A stretch of 64,000 nt of DNA, taken from NCBI GenBank assembly GCA_949082785.1, contig CARVLU010000002.1:186001-250000 (forward strand), read 5' to 3'. The DNA comes from an uncultured Alphaproteobacteria bacterium (GTDB taxonomy: Bacteria > Pseudomonadota > Alphaproteobacteria > Rs-D84). The notes below the pieces were generated by a model. That model was not told the origin of the DNA and made no database searches. It saw nothing but the letters and a program-made list of their open reading frames with translations. The position numbers and the translations under genes were made by a program. Numbering within the stretch: the stretch's first letter is position 1; every line of letters starts with the position of its first letter. Of this stretch, positions 42,874 to 52,314 are shown one piece after another.

Positions 42874-43194
42874 TTATGCCGCCAGTCGTCTGGGAATACG
42901 CAGTTTAAACAGTCTGATTTTTGCGGCCACAATCTGGCCCAATTGGGGTTCTGATTTCGACACCGTCGCCAACAAGAAGTGAACCACGCACACCGATATC
43001 AGAAAAATCAGCGGTTCGGGGTTCGCGCGGGCGCCATAAATCATCAATTGCACCACAAAAAAAGCCACAAAAATCAGAAATTGAATTGCAAAGTTTGCCA
43101 CGGCCAGCGAATACGGCACATAAAATATGCGCGACGGGTTTGCCAATGCCTTTAAAACCTGCTGTTTCACTGCCCCCTCCTGCTGTGTTAACAA
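42874..43194 (-). CDS. virB3: Type IV secretion system protein VirB3
   Basis: 106 residues with two adjacent membrane segments (about 25-70: YSLAVANFAIQFLIFVAFFV and onward, then FLISVCVVHFLLATV) and a basic tail. Size, topology, and immediate position before virB4 fit VirB3, an inner-membrane component that works with VirB4. The unusual upstream region with repeated TTTCAAC may control it. Confidence 0.82.
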   Translation of the reverse strand: MLTQQEGAVKQQVLKALANPSRIFYVPYSLAVANFAIQFLIFVAFFVVQLMIYGARANPEPLIFLISVCVVHFLLATVSKSEPQLGQIVAAKIRLFKLRIPRRLAA

Positions 43195-43483
43195 TTATAA
43201 CAATTTCAACATTTTTCAACAAGTATAAAAAGCAAATCGGGGAACAGTGTTAAAAACGTTAAAAACGGCGATTTTTTCAACTGTTAATTACCGGGGGTGA
43301 TTTTTCAACATTTTTCCAAAACGCCCGTAAATCCCGGTTTTTTTTGTTGAAAACCGGTTGATAAAAATTTAAGAACCGTTTTCAACAAAACTAACCGTGC
43401 CAACAAAAACAACAAAAATATTAATAAGTATTTGATTTTTTAGAAAATGCGTTTATAATGGCCGCGTAATAAAGGATTTTAAG
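43195..43483. promoter_or_regulatory. Divergent virB3/rpmJ intergenic region with TTTCAAC repeats
   Basis: Gene-free 289 bp. TTTCAAC occurs five times forward (near 43202, 43212, 43276, 43305, 43380) and once inverted as GTTGAAA (near 43347), with an extra GGTTGAT and two GTTAAAAAC. The dense, mixed-orientation arrangement resembles a multi-site regulator or initiator-binding region. A TTGATT...TATAAT promoter for rpmJ lies at 43432-43458. Confidence 0.5.
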
Positions 43484-43618
43484 ATGAAATTTTTAAGTTC
43501 ATTAAAGGCTTGGAAGAAACGCGGTAATGTGAAACAAATTCGCCGTGGCAAGCAAATCATTTTGATTGACCCTGATAATCCGAAGTTCAAGGCGAAACAG
43601 GGCTTTAAGAAAAAATAA
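43484..43618 (+). CDS. rpmJ: 50S ribosomal protein L36
   Basis: 44 residues, too short for standard ORF cut-offs: MKFLSSLKAWKKRGNVKQIR then RGKQIILIDPDNPKFKAKQG. This is the L36 pattern with the Cys/His zinc ligands absent, as in the zinc-free paralogous form. AAAGGA precedes the ATG. It stands alone with its own promoter and terminator. Confidence 0.92.
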   Translation: MKFLSSLKAWKKRGNVKQIRRGKQIILIDPDNPKFKAKQGFKKK

Positions 43619-43639
43619 GTTTCGGCTTATGGCTTTTGG

Positions 43640-43677
43640 GATGTCCATGGAATGCGTTCTGTGGACATCTTTTTTTT
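43640..43677 (+). terminator. Terminator after rpmJ
   Basis: GATGTCCA/TGGACATC hairpin with T8. Confidence 0.88.
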
Positions 43678-43691
43678 ATATAAATTTCACG

Positions 43692-44378
43692 TTAAATATT
43701 CATGCAATCCAATTCGGCGGCGAACGCTTCGCGCAGGGCGGATTCAACCTCTGCCCCCGACAGGCCCGCCATCCGCAGAAACTGAACCTGGGCATCGGTT
43801 GGGCGATAAATGGATGCACTGTGATCTGCGGATTTGGGGGCCGACGATATCCGCTGGGCCGGGGTGAATTCAATCCGCGCGGTGTCGGCCGCCATGGCGG
43901 AAAATGAAATGTCGGATGTGCAATCGGGACATGCGTTTTCAATGCGGGCGGTACCGCGCAATTTCGATTGCGTGTGCGGGCCGGCAATTAATTTTGTGCG
44001 TATGGTTACGGTTGTGTCCGCGGCCCCGTGATGCGCATCGATATCAATGTTTAACCGATTGTCATTTTGCGCAAAAACGCCGCCCCGAATTTCAGAATTT
44101 TTCCCGGTGTTTTTGATAAAAATGTTTAAAAAGGCCGGTTTTTTATTTTTTATTTTTGCCGATAAAAACACGCGCATATTTTCCCCCGCGACATCAATAT
44201 CCAACCGGTTTTCGCCGGCGATTTCACCGACATAAATAATGTGCACGGGTAAATCGGTGTGGGATGGAATTTGTGTGGACGGCAATGTCGATAAATCGGG
44301 ACAAAACACCCCGTCGCGGTACACAATGGTTTCCGCCGCAAAGGTTTTTATATTGAATTCTTCCCACAGGTATGACAT
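43692..44378 (-). CDS. SufD-like Fe-S cluster assembly protein, short form
   Basis: 228 residues from ATG 44378. The beta-helix-like core and C-terminus follow SufB/SufD proteins: HHGAADTTVTIRTKLIAGPH, QSKLRGTARIENACPDCTSD, RIEFTPAQRISSAPKSADHS, and a final helix RMAGLSGAEVESALREAFAA. Normal SufD is about 400 residues, so roughly the N-terminal 170 are missing; the start is followed by a good ORF and does not look truncated by frameshift. SufD scaffolds Fe-S assembly with SufB and SufC, none of which are in the window. Diverges from ychF across 27 bases. Confidence 0.7.
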   Translation of the reverse strand: MSYLWEEFNIKTFAAETIVYRDGVFCPDLSTLPSTQIPSHTDLPVHIIYVGEIAGENRLDIDVAGENMRVFLSAKIKNKKPAFLNIFIKNTGKNSEIRGGVFAQNDNRLNIDIDAHHGAADTTVTIRTKLIAGPHTQSKLRGTARIENACPDCTSDISFSAMAADTARIEFTPAQRISSAPKSADHSASIYRPTDAQVQFLRMAGLSGAEVESALREAFAAELDCMNI

Positions 44379-44405
44379 ATTAAGCGCATTATAAAGGATT
44401 TTATC

Positions 44406-45485
44406 ATGGGATTCAATTGCGGAATTGTGGGATTGCCGAATGTCGGAAAATCCACGTTGTTTAATGCCTTGACACAAAGTGCGGCGGCCGATGCACAGAA
44501 CTATCCGTTTTGCACCATCGAACCGAACACGGGTCGCGTGGTGGTGCCGGATGCAACGCTGCATAATTTGGCGGCGGTATCTGGCGCGCAAAAGATTATA
44601 CCGACGCAACTGGAAATTGTGGACATCGCGGGATTGGTGCGTGGGGCGTCCGCCGGCGAAGGGTTGGGGAACAAATTTCTGGGCAATATTTTATCCACAG
44701 ATGCGATTATTCACGTGGTGCGTTGTTTTGAAAATGACGACATTGTGCACGTCAATGGCCGGATTGACCCGTTGGCCGATATTGAAACAATTGAAACGGA
44801 ATTAATGCTGGCCGATATTGAAAGCCTGGAAAAACAGATTAAGAATCTGGAAAAAAAGGCCCGCGGTCTGGACAAAGACGCGGCAAAAATGCTGGCCGAT
44901 GCGATGACGTTAAAGGGTGGACTGGAAAAATCCATTCCCGCCCGGATGCAAGATGTGGATGCGTCGCCGTTTAATCTGTTGACGGCAAAGCCCGTGATTT
45001 ATGTCTGTAATGTCGAAGAATCCGCCGCCGCCCGCGGGAACAAGTATTCGGACGCGGTGCGTGAAAAATTCGGCGCAACCAATGCGGTTTTGGTGATTTC
45101 GTCACAGATTGAAATGGAAATATCACAGATTGTGGACCCCGCCGAACGCAAGATGTTTTTGGATGAATTGGGCCTGACGGAATCCGGCCTGGACCAGGTT
45201 ATCCGTACAGGTTACGACACATTGGGGCTGCAAACATTTTATACCATCGGCCCAAAAGAAGCGCATGCCTGGACCATTACCAAGGGATGCACCGCCCCCC
45301 AGGCCGCGGGTAAAATTCACACCGACTTTGAAAAGGGATTTATCCGCGCGGAAATTATTTCACCGGCCGATTACATTTCGCTGGGCGGCGAAGTTGCCGT
45401 CAAAGAAGCCGGCAAAATGCGTCTGGTCGGGCGTGATTATGTCATGGCGGACGGGGATATTTGCCATTTCTTGTTCAATGTGTAA
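44406..45485 (+). CDS. ychF: Redox-regulated ATPase/GTPase YchF (Obg family)
   Basis: 359 residues, standard length. G1 GLPNVGKSTLFNAL at 8-21, G3 DIAGLVRGAS, G4-like YVCNVEES, coiled-coil insertion (LADIESLEKQIKNLEKKARG), C-terminal TGS domain (FYTIGPKEAHAWTITKG, GEVAVKEAGKMRLVGRDY). YchF binds the ribosome and affects translation under stress. AAAGGATT before ATG. Confidence 0.96.
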   Translation: MGFNCGIVGLPNVGKSTLFNALTQSAAADAQNYPFCTIEPNTGRVVVPDATLHNLAAVSGAQKIIPTQLEIVDIAGLVRGASAGEGLGNKFLGNILSTDAIIHVVRCFENDDIVHVNGRIDPLADIETIETELMLADIESLEKQIKNLEKKARGLDKDAAKMLADAMTLKGGLEKSIPARMQDVDASPFNLLTAKPVIYVCNVEESAAARGNKYSDAVREKFGATNAVLVISSQIEMEISQIVDPAERKMFLDELGLTESGLDQVIRTGYDTLGLQTFYTIGPKEAHAWTITKGCTAPQAAGKIHTDFEKGFIRAEIISPADYISLGGEVAVKEAGKMRLVGRDYVMADGDICHFLFNV

Positions 45486-45490
45486 ATATG

Positions 45491-45521
45491 AAAAAATACC
45501 GGCATTTGCCGGTGTTTTTTT
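45491..45521. terminator. Terminator between ychF and dnaG
   Basis: ACCGGC/GCCGGT hairpin with A6 upstream and T7 downstream; serves both convergent genes. Confidence 0.8.
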
Positions 45522-47136
45522 ATGCGTCGGCGGCCAATAATTCCATCCGCGCATTGGATTTTTCAATTTCTGCGTCAATGGCCGTAATTTTGTCCCGCGC
45601 ATCCGTATCCCCCGCCAGCAATTGCCCCACCAAATTTTTACGGTCATCGTGCAGACGCTGGATATATTTTTTCAGTTTCAGCGATACGATAAACTTTTCC
45701 GCGGCCGCCAAGTCAAAGTTTTGACACGACATCGGCCCGTCAAAGGAAATGTTCAGCGTTGCCAAAAATTCCCCATACCGTTCCGCCAATTCGGGATGCG
45801 CATCAATCAGACCGCGCAGTGTTTTCGCCGTGATTTCATCAACGTTGGGAACCGGGGCCGCGGCGGCATCTGTTTTTTTTACGCGACGCCAGGTGTGGAA
45901 AATACGGTTGCGGTATTCCGCGTCATATTCGCGGCGCAGTGCGTCATCGGTGATTTTTTCCGTTTCTTTTTTCAGGAATTTTTCCGCCTGGGCCCGTCCC
46001 CCCGGGGTCGATGTGACGTATGCGGTATTGGCCAATTCCCACAGAAAATCGACCAGGGATGTCGCCCCATCAATGATTTGGCGCATGGCATCCGCCCCGC
46101 CCGTTTTCAAGACTTCGTCGGGGTCTTTGCCGCCGGTGACAAATGCAAACCGCACGTCCGACGTATCGCGCACAAACGGCAGAATTAATCCGCATGCGCG
46201 GGCCGCGGCCTTTTTCCCGGCGTTGTCCCCGTCAAAGCAAAAGATGATGTTGCGGTTTAATTTACATAAAATCGCAATATGATCTTCGGTCAGGGCGGTG
46301 CCCAGTGGCGCCACCGTTTCGGGAAATCCGTTGCATTGCATTTGGATGGCGTCAATCTGGCCTTCGACAACGATACTGCGGCCGGCGCGGTAAATCGCGT
46401 CGCGCGCAAAATTCAGACCGAAAATTGTTTTACGTTTGTGAAACATTTCGGTGTCGGTGGTGTTGATGTATTTCGGTTCCGACCCGTCCATTGAACGCCC
46501 GGAAAACGCCACCACCGCGCCGGCCGGATTCATAATCGGGAACATCAATTTATCGCGGAAAAAATCATACAGACCATAATCGCCCCGCCGGCACAGGCCG
46601 GTTGCAATCACGGCATCTTGTTTGGTGTTGGTGAATTTGTTTGCAATGATGTTGCCGCGCGGCGCGTATCCGATGCGGTATTTTTTTATCATTTCATCGC
46701 TGAACCCGCGTCCGCGGATGTAATTCAGCGCCGCCGCGCCCGCGTCCGTCATCAATTGGGATTGAAAGATTTTGGCGGCCGTTTCGCTGATGGATGTGTA
46801 TGATTCTTCGCGGGCAACCTGGGCCGCGGGTTTGGGGCGGTAATCGGGCATTTTGATGCCGGCCAAATTCGCCAGTTCCTGTAACGCGTCACGGAATTCC
46901 ATGTGATTGGTTTTCATCGTGAACGATATGATGTCGCCGTGTTCCCCGCACCCGAAACAGTGATAGAATCCCTTTTGTTCGTTCACGGAAAAGCTGGGCG
47001 TTTTTTCATTGTGAAACGGACAACAGCCCCAGTAATTCAGCCCCTTTTTCGTCAGGGGGACGCGGCGACCGACAACGTCCACAATCGACAGGCGTTCGCG
47101 CAATTCATCGGTAAAGTTGTTGTTGTATGACGCCAT
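45520..47136 (-). CDS. dnaG: DNA primase
   Basis: Synthesises RNA primers at the replication fork. 538 residues, somewhat shorter than the usual ~600. CHC2 zinc finger CCPFHNEKTPSFSVNEQKGF then YHCFGCG (near 38-64). Toprim core with VEGQIDAIQM and FCFDGDNAGKKAA. The C-terminal DnaB-binding domain is present but brief (last ~110 residues). Start ATG 47136 overlaps the topA stop, so topA-dnaG is a unit rather than the familiar rpsU-dnaG-rpoD operon. Confidence 0.95.
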   Translation of the reverse strand: MASYNNNFTDELRERLSIVDVVGRRVPLTKKGLNYWGCCPFHNEKTPSFSVNEQKGFYHCFGCGEHGDIISFTMKTNHMEFRDALQELANLAGIKMPDYRPKPAAQVAREESYTSISETAAKIFQSQLMTDAGAAALNYIRGRGFSDEMIKKYRIGYAPRGNIIANKFTNTKQDAVIATGLCRRGDYGLYDFFRDKLMFPIMNPAGAVVAFSGRSMDGSEPKYINTTDTEMFHKRKTIFGLNFARDAIYRAGRSIVVEGQIDAIQMQCNGFPETVAPLGTALTEDHIAILCKLNRNIIFCFDGDNAGKKAAARACGLILPFVRDTSDVRFAFVTGGKDPDEVLKTGGADAMRQIIDGATSLVDFLWELANTAYVTSTPGGRAQAEKFLKKETEKITDDALRREYDAEYRNRIFHTWRRVKKTDAAAAPVPNVDEITAKTLRGLIDAHPELAERYGEFLATLNISFDGPMSCQNFDLAAAEKFIVSLKLKKYIQRLHDDRKNLVGQLLAGDTDARDKITAIDAEIEKSNARMELLAADA

Positions 47137-49385
47137 TACTTCTTTTTTGCAAAGCCGCGTTTTGCAGATGGCTTCTTGTTATTAATCAATTCAATGGCGG
47201 TGGCCAGGTCGGGTTGTTCTTTGACCGATACATTCACCTTGTTCGATGAAATGTACGCCCCGTACCGGCCCGTCGGATAATACAGGATTTTTGCCCCCGT
47301 CGCCGGATTTTCGCCGATTTCAATGGGCTGTGCCTTTTGCGGGCCGGCGTTTAACAATTCGCGCGCAATGTCGGCGGTGATTGTTTCGGCCGTGTATTTT
47401 TTTGCCGGCGCGTTCTTTTCCCCGTTTGTGACATACGGGCCAAACCGGCCGATTTTAAACATAATGCCGTCACCCAAATCAACGCTTTGGGAACTGTCCG
47501 CGGGGGCGGCGCCATCGGATGGTGTGGCGTCCCCCAGTTTTTTTGTGTAATTGCATGTGGGATAATTGCTGCACCCGACAAAGGCCCCGTATTTGGATAA
47601 CTTAATCCCCAGAACGCCATCGCATTTCGGGCATTTGTTGTCGCCGTCCGGGAACAGATGCGCATTCATTGCGGCGTTAATTTCGTTGATGATGTCGGTT
47701 GTTTTAATCCCGCGTGCGCCGTCAATCATGGATTGTGTCGGTGTCCAGAATCCCTGTAATGCGGGCACCTTTTCTGCGCGGCCGTTGGATACATCGTCCA
47801 GCATGTCTTCGGTTTTGGCGGTGAAATTGACATCGACCAAATCCGCAAAGTATTTCGATAAATACGCCGCGATAACCCATCCGCCGGGCGTTGGGTGGAA
47901 ACGACGCTGTTTGTCCTGTTCAACGTAGGCCCGGTCAACAATGGTGGACATAATGGTCGCGTATGTTGACGGACGGCCGATGCCCAATTCTTCCAATTTT
48001 TTGACCAGTGACGCTTCGGTATAACGGGCGGGCGGCTGGGTAAAGTGTTGGTCGGGTGTCAATGCCGCGATATTAATCGCATCCCCCACCGCCAGCGGCG
48101 GTAATTTTGTTTCCGCATTGTCATCGGCGTCGTCGCGGTCTTCGATATAGACTTTCATAAAACCATCGAATGTGCGCGTTGTGCCCACCGCATGGAATAT
48201 GGCGTTGACCGTATTCGGTTTGATGTCCACAGACACACTGTCGAATTCGGCGTTGGTCATTTGGCACGCGATGGTGCGTTTCCAAATCAAATCGTACAGT
48301 TTGGCTTCGTCACCGGTGACCGACGGCGCGGCCCCGTCAAAGTGTGTGGGACGGATGGCTTCGTGCGCTTCTTGGGCGTTCTTGGATTTTGTGACATAGA
48401 TGTTCGGTGATTTGGGCAAGAATTTATCCCCGTACGTCCCGGCGATGTATGCGCGGATATCCGCAATGGCGTCGGCCGACAAATTGGTGGCGTCGGTTCG
48501 CATGTATGTAATCAGCCCCGCTTCGTACAATTTTTGTGCGGCGGTCATGGTGCGGCGGGATGAAAAGTATAATTTACGCGCCGCTTCCTGTTGCAGGGTA
48601 CTGGTCGTGAACGGGGCGGCCGCACGGCGGGATGTTTTCTTTTTTTCAATGGCCGCAACCTGGGCCGCCATCGGCACGGCCATCCGGGACACAATACCGT
48701 CCATCTGGGCGCGTGACGCGATGGTCATTTTTTCAATTTTTTGCCCGTCCAATTGCGACAACATGGCGTTGAACGCGGATGTATCTTTTTCGCACCCGGC
48801 GGTCAGCGACCAGTATTCGACGGGTTTAAACGCTTCTATTTCACGTTCGCGGTCAACGACCAGTTTCACCGCAACCGATTGCACGCGGCCCGCCGATTTT
48901 CCCAAATTGCGGCGCCACAGCAATGGCGAAATCCCAAACCCAATCAGATAATCCAGCGCGCGGCGAACCAAATACGCATCGACCAGGTTTTGGTCAATTT
49001 CGCGCGGATTTTCGATGGCGGACTGTACCGCCTTTTTCGTGATTTCATGGAACGCGACGCGATAAACTTTTTTCCCGGCCAGCAATTTTTTCGCGCGCAA
49101 AATGTCCAGGATGTGCCACGCGATGGCTTCCCCTTCGCGGTCAGGGTCGGACGCCAGATAAACCGCATCGGCCCGTTTTAATTCATCGGTAATCAGTTTA
49201 ATTTGCTTTTCCTTGCCCGGCATAATCTGCCAGCGCATGGCGAAATCGTTTTCGGTATCGACACTGCCGTTTTCGGGAACCAAATCACGGACGTGGCCAA
49301 CAGACGCAACAACGCGCCACCCAGACCCCAGATACTTTTCGATGGTCTTGGCCTTGGACGGGGATTCAACTATCAACAGATTCAT
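47136..49385 (-). CDS. topA: DNA topoisomerase I
   Basis: Type IA enzyme relaxing negative supercoils, 749 residues. Toprim LLIVESPSKAKTIEKYLGSG at 3-22 and SDPDREGEAIAWH (near 99). The active-site Tyr lies in GLITYMRTDATNLS (near 292). One four-Cys zinc finger is CPKCDGVLGIKLSKYGAFVG then CSNYPTC (near 585-615). C-terminal GRFGPYVTNGEKN-type repeats follow, then a Lys-rich end. Three bases after rodA on the same strand. Confidence 0.96.
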   Translation of the reverse strand: MNLLIVESPSKAKTIEKYLGSGWRVVASVGHVRDLVPENGSVDTENDFAMRWQIMPGKEKQIKLITDELKRADAVYLASDPDREGEAIAWHILDILRAKKLLAGKKVYRVAFHEITKKAVQSAIENPREIDQNLVDAYLVRRALDYLIGFGISPLLWRRNLGKSAGRVQSVAVKLVVDREREIEAFKPVEYWSLTAGCEKDTSAFNAMLSQLDGQKIEKMTIASRAQMDGIVSRMAVPMAAQVAAIEKKKTSRRAAAPFTTSTLQQEAARKLYFSSRRTMTAAQKLYEAGLITYMRTDATNLSADAIADIRAYIAGTYGDKFLPKSPNIYVTKSKNAQEAHEAIRPTHFDGAAPSVTGDEAKLYDLIWKRTIACQMTNAEFDSVSVDIKPNTVNAIFHAVGTTRTFDGFMKVYIEDRDDADDNAETKLPPLAVGDAINIAALTPDQHFTQPPARYTEASLVKKLEELGIGRPSTYATIMSTIVDRAYVEQDKQRRFHPTPGGWVIAAYLSKYFADLVDVNFTAKTEDMLDDVSNGRAEKVPALQGFWTPTQSMIDGARGIKTTDIINEINAAMNAHLFPDGDNKCPKCDGVLGIKLSKYGAFVGCSNYPTCNYTKKLGDATPSDGAAPADSSQSVDLGDGIMFKIGRFGPYVTNGEKNAPAKKYTAETITADIARELLNAGPQKAQPIEIGENPATGAKILYYPTGRYGAYISSNKVNVSVKEQPDLATAIELINNKKPSAKRGFAKKK

Positions 49386-49388
49386 GAT

Positions 49389-50534
49389 TTAACTTCCTTT
49401 GGCGGATAATTGTTGGTCTTTGTGAATATGGGCGTTCTGGCACAGGCCGAATCCAAACATCAAGGATAACAAGCTGCTGCCACCAAAAGACATTAATGGC
49501 AACGGCACACCAACCGTCGGCATCAATCCCAAAACCATGGAAATATTTATAAAATAATAAATAAAAAAGTTCAACATAAAACCAAAACAAATCAGCTGGC
49601 CGAATCTGTTCCTGCACGTCTTGGCGCACCAGAACAGCACCATGACAATAATCACATACAACGACAGCAGCCCAATTGCCCCGACGAATCCGAATTCTTC
49701 GCCCAGCATGGTAAAGATGAAATCGGTCTGCTTTTCCGGCAGGAATGATTGCTGGGACTGGGTGCCGGCCATGTACCCCTTGCCAATCAGGCCGCCGCTG
49801 CCGAATGCAATCTTGGCCTGGTTAATTTGGTACCCGGCGCCGCGCGCGTCGTGGTCGGGATTGACGAATGTAATGATGCGCTGGCGCTGATAATCATGCA
49901 GACCGCCAAACCATACCATGGGCGCGGCCATCACGCCCAAAATCGCCGCAATGATAAACCATTTCTTTTGCGCGCCGACGATGTAAAACACGCCGACCGT
50001 AATCATCCCCAGTGACAGCGCCGTGCCCAAATCCGGCTGCATCACAATCAGACCGAACGGCACCAGCAGCATGGCCGCCGGCACCAGATAATTTTTCAGC
50101 TGGGACAATTCCACCGAATTCATCCAGGCAAAATATCGCGCCAGCGCCAGCACCAGCGCAATCTTGATAAATTCGGACGGCTGGACATGAATAATCCCCA
50201 GGTTCAGCCATCGCTGGGCCCCCATGCCGGTATGCCCGACAAAGGTCACCATCACAATCATAATCAGCGCGATGGCGTAAATCACATATGCGGATTTTAT
50301 CCATGTTTTGATATTACTGAACGCGGCGATAAAAAACACCACAAATCCCATCAGGATTTTCATCGATTGGGACAATGCGAATGGGCGCCAACCGCCGTGC
50401 CCCGCGGAATACAGAACGATAATGGAAATCGCCAGCACCAGGCACATCGGAATAAACAGCCCCCACGAAAACCGCGACAGTTTTTCGTGAAATGTCATCA
50501 TGTTGGCGTTGGAAACGCGGGTTTGGCGGGCCAT
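49389..50534 (-). CDS. rodA: Rod-shape peptidoglycan glycosyltransferase RodA
   Basis: SEDS-family polymerase working with PBP2 in lateral wall growth. 381 residues, ten or so membrane segments. Typical motifs are GMGAQRWLNLG, QPSEFIKIALVLALARYF, MQPDLGTALSL, and GYMAGTQSQQSFLPEKQTDF with the essential-type region around IFTMLGEEFGFVG. Follows mrdA by 4 bases. Confidence 0.94.
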   Translation of the reverse strand: MARQTRVSNANMMTFHEKLSRFSWGLFIPMCLVLAISIIVLYSAGHGGWRPFALSQSMKILMGFVVFFIAAFSNIKTWIKSAYVIYAIALIMIVMVTFVGHTGMGAQRWLNLGIIHVQPSEFIKIALVLALARYFAWMNSVELSQLKNYLVPAAMLLVPFGLIVMQPDLGTALSLGMITVGVFYIVGAQKKWFIIAAILGVMAAPMVWFGGLHDYQRQRIITFVNPDHDARGAGYQINQAKIAFGSGGLIGKGYMAGTQSQQSFLPEKQTDFIFTMLGEEFGFVGAIGLLSLYVIIVMVLFWCAKTCRNRFGQLICFGFMLNFFIYYFINISMVLGLMPTVGVPLPLMSFGGSSLLSLMFGFGLCQNAHIHKDQQLSAKGS

Positions 50535-50538
50535 GGTT

Positions 50539-52314
50539 TTATTTATCCCCCTTTAACAATTCGCGCATGACGGCGGCCGCACTGCGGGCGGCGGGACCAC
50601 TGCTGCCGGAATGTTCGGTCACGACACAGACGACGTATTTTGGATTGTCGGTCGGCGCGTATCCCACAAACAAACCGTGGTTGCGCATGTTCCATTTCAA
50701 TTGTTCGTTGGTTAAAACCCCGCTTTGACGTTCGGCGCGGGAAATGCTGCGCACCTGGGACGTGCCGGTTTTGCCGCCCATGCGCCGGCCGCCAACGTTA
50801 ATCGCACTGCCCGCGGCGGTACCGCCGGGACGCGTCACCTGTTCCAGACCGGCCAGCACGGATTTAATATTCTTTTTCTGCAAATCCAAATGGGCAAAGG
50901 TCGGCACCGTCCCGTCGTCAATTAATCGCGGCGTCACGACGCGGTTGGACGCAACGCGCGCCATCATCACCGCCAATTGCAGACAGTTGGTCAGAATAAA
51001 TCCCTGGCCGATGCCGGAAATAATCGTGTCCCCATGGACCCAGCGCTGGCCGACCTGTTTTTCTTTCCATTTGCGGTCCGGCATCACGCCCGCCATTTCC
51101 CGCGACAGGATGTCGTCCATATATTTTTCCGTCAGCCCCAGCTTGGTCGCCATCGCCTTGATCGCGTCAATCCCGATGCGCAGCGCGATTTGATAGAAAT
51201 AAATGTCACACGAATGCTTTAACGCGTCGGCCATGTTGACCCAGCCGTGCCCCTTGTCTTCCCAGCAGTGGTATCGGCGGTCCCCGTAATCCCAGTGACC
51301 CGGACAGAAAATTTTTTCATTCGGGGTTGTCGCCCCGGATTCCAATGCGGCCAACGCCACGACGATTTTAAATGTGGAACCGGGGGGATACAGACCTTCG
51401 ATGGTTTTGTTCATAAACGGTTTGGCAAAATCGCGCCGCAATCCCGCAATGTATTCGTCCGCATCGTCGTCCGAAAACATGTTGGGGTCAAAACTGGGCG
51501 TGGACACCATGGCCAAAATGTTACCCGTTTCGATTTCCATTGCAATCCCGCATCCCGACCGGTTGGCCGCCAAGGCATCATACAGCGCGCGTTGTGCGCC
51601 GTCGGAAATGGTCGTCTGTACGTGGGTGCCGGGGGTCGGCGGGACGTGTTGCGATTTATCTTCGCCGGTGACGCGGCCAACCGCATTTGTAATCATCACG
51701 GTTTGACCCGGCACCCCCGACAGCGCGTCATTAAACCGCCGTTCCAGTCCCGTGATACCAGTGGTAAAGAACGGCGCGCCGGCAACCGGTTTATCAGGTG
51801 CGCCGACATATCCGAAAATCTGGGCGCCGGCCGGCCCCAATTCATAAATCCGGGCAAACCCCGCCCGAATGTGCAGCCCCGGCAGATTTTTTGCCTGTAA
51901 CTTGGCCAGGGTTTCCCAATCCAAATTTTCACTGACCAGTGTGGGTTGAAATTTCGGTTGCTTTTTAATCTTGGACTGAATGCGGCGGACAGATTTTTCT
52001 TTCAGATTTAATTCAGTGGCGACGGTCTGGATTAATTCATCGACGTTATCCGCTTCTTCGGGAATGATATAGATGCGATAAATCGGCGCGTCGCGCGAAA
52101 TGGCGGTGCCGCCGGCCGACATAATCTTGCCGCGTTCGGGAACATTCATCTGGATGCGGAAAGAATTATTTTCGCTTTTGCGTTTATAGGTTTGGTAACT
52201 GAACACCTGCATTTGCAGCATGCGCATCACCAGGATGGATGTCAAAACCGCCCCGCCGGTTAAAAACAGCGCGGCGCGCCGGTCAAATACGCGTGCGACT
52301 TCGGTATCAATCAT
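50539..52314 (-). CDS. mrdA: Penicillin-binding protein 2
   Basis: Transpeptidase of the elongasome, 591 residues. One membrane anchor (about 14-32). The dimerisation/pedestal region is followed by SxxK in YPPGSTFKIVVALAAL (near 306-321), SCD at the SxN position (SCDIYFYQIA) and KTGTSQVRS near 514. The SxN Asn is replaced by Asp, as in many class B PBP2. Overlaps mreD by 8 bases and precedes rodA. Confidence 0.95.
   Translation of the reverse strand: MIDTEVARVFDRRAALFLTGGAVLTSILVMRMLQMQVFSYQTYKRKSENNSFRIQMNVPERGKIMSAGGTAISRDAPIYRIYIIPEEADNVDELIQTVATELNLKEKSVRRIQSKIKKQPKFQPTLVSENLDWETLAKLQAKNLPGLHIRAGFARIYELGPAGAQIFGYVGAPDKPVAGAPFFTTGITGLERRFNDALSGVPGQTVMITNAVGRVTGEDKSQHVPPTPGTHVQTTISDGAQRALYDALAANRSGCGIAMEIETGNILAMVSTPSFDPNMFSDDDADEYIAGLRRDFAKPFMNKTIEGLYPPGSTFKIVVALAALESGATTPNEKIFCPGHWDYGDRRYHCWEDKGHGWVNMADALKHSCDIYFYQIALRIGIDAIKAMATKLGLTEKYMDDILSREMAGVMPDRKWKEKQVGQRWVHGDTIISGIGQGFILTNCLQLAVMMARVASNRVVTPRLIDDGTVPTFAHLDLQKKNIKSVLAGLEQVTRPGGTAAGSAINVGGRRMGGKTGTSQVRSISRAERQSGVLTNEQLKWNMRNHGLFVGYAPTDNPKYVVCVVTEHSGSSGPAARSAAAVMRELLKGDK

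Noticed and set aside
41897..42982. 361-codon plus-strand frame antisense to virB4
   Set aside because: Shadow of virB4 and virB3; no ribosome site and no recognisable domain.
43195..43483. Chromosomal replication origin
   Set aside because: No recognisable TTATCCACA-type DnaA boxes and no dnaA, hemE, parAB or gid genes nearby; only a repeated TTTCAAC motif is seen.
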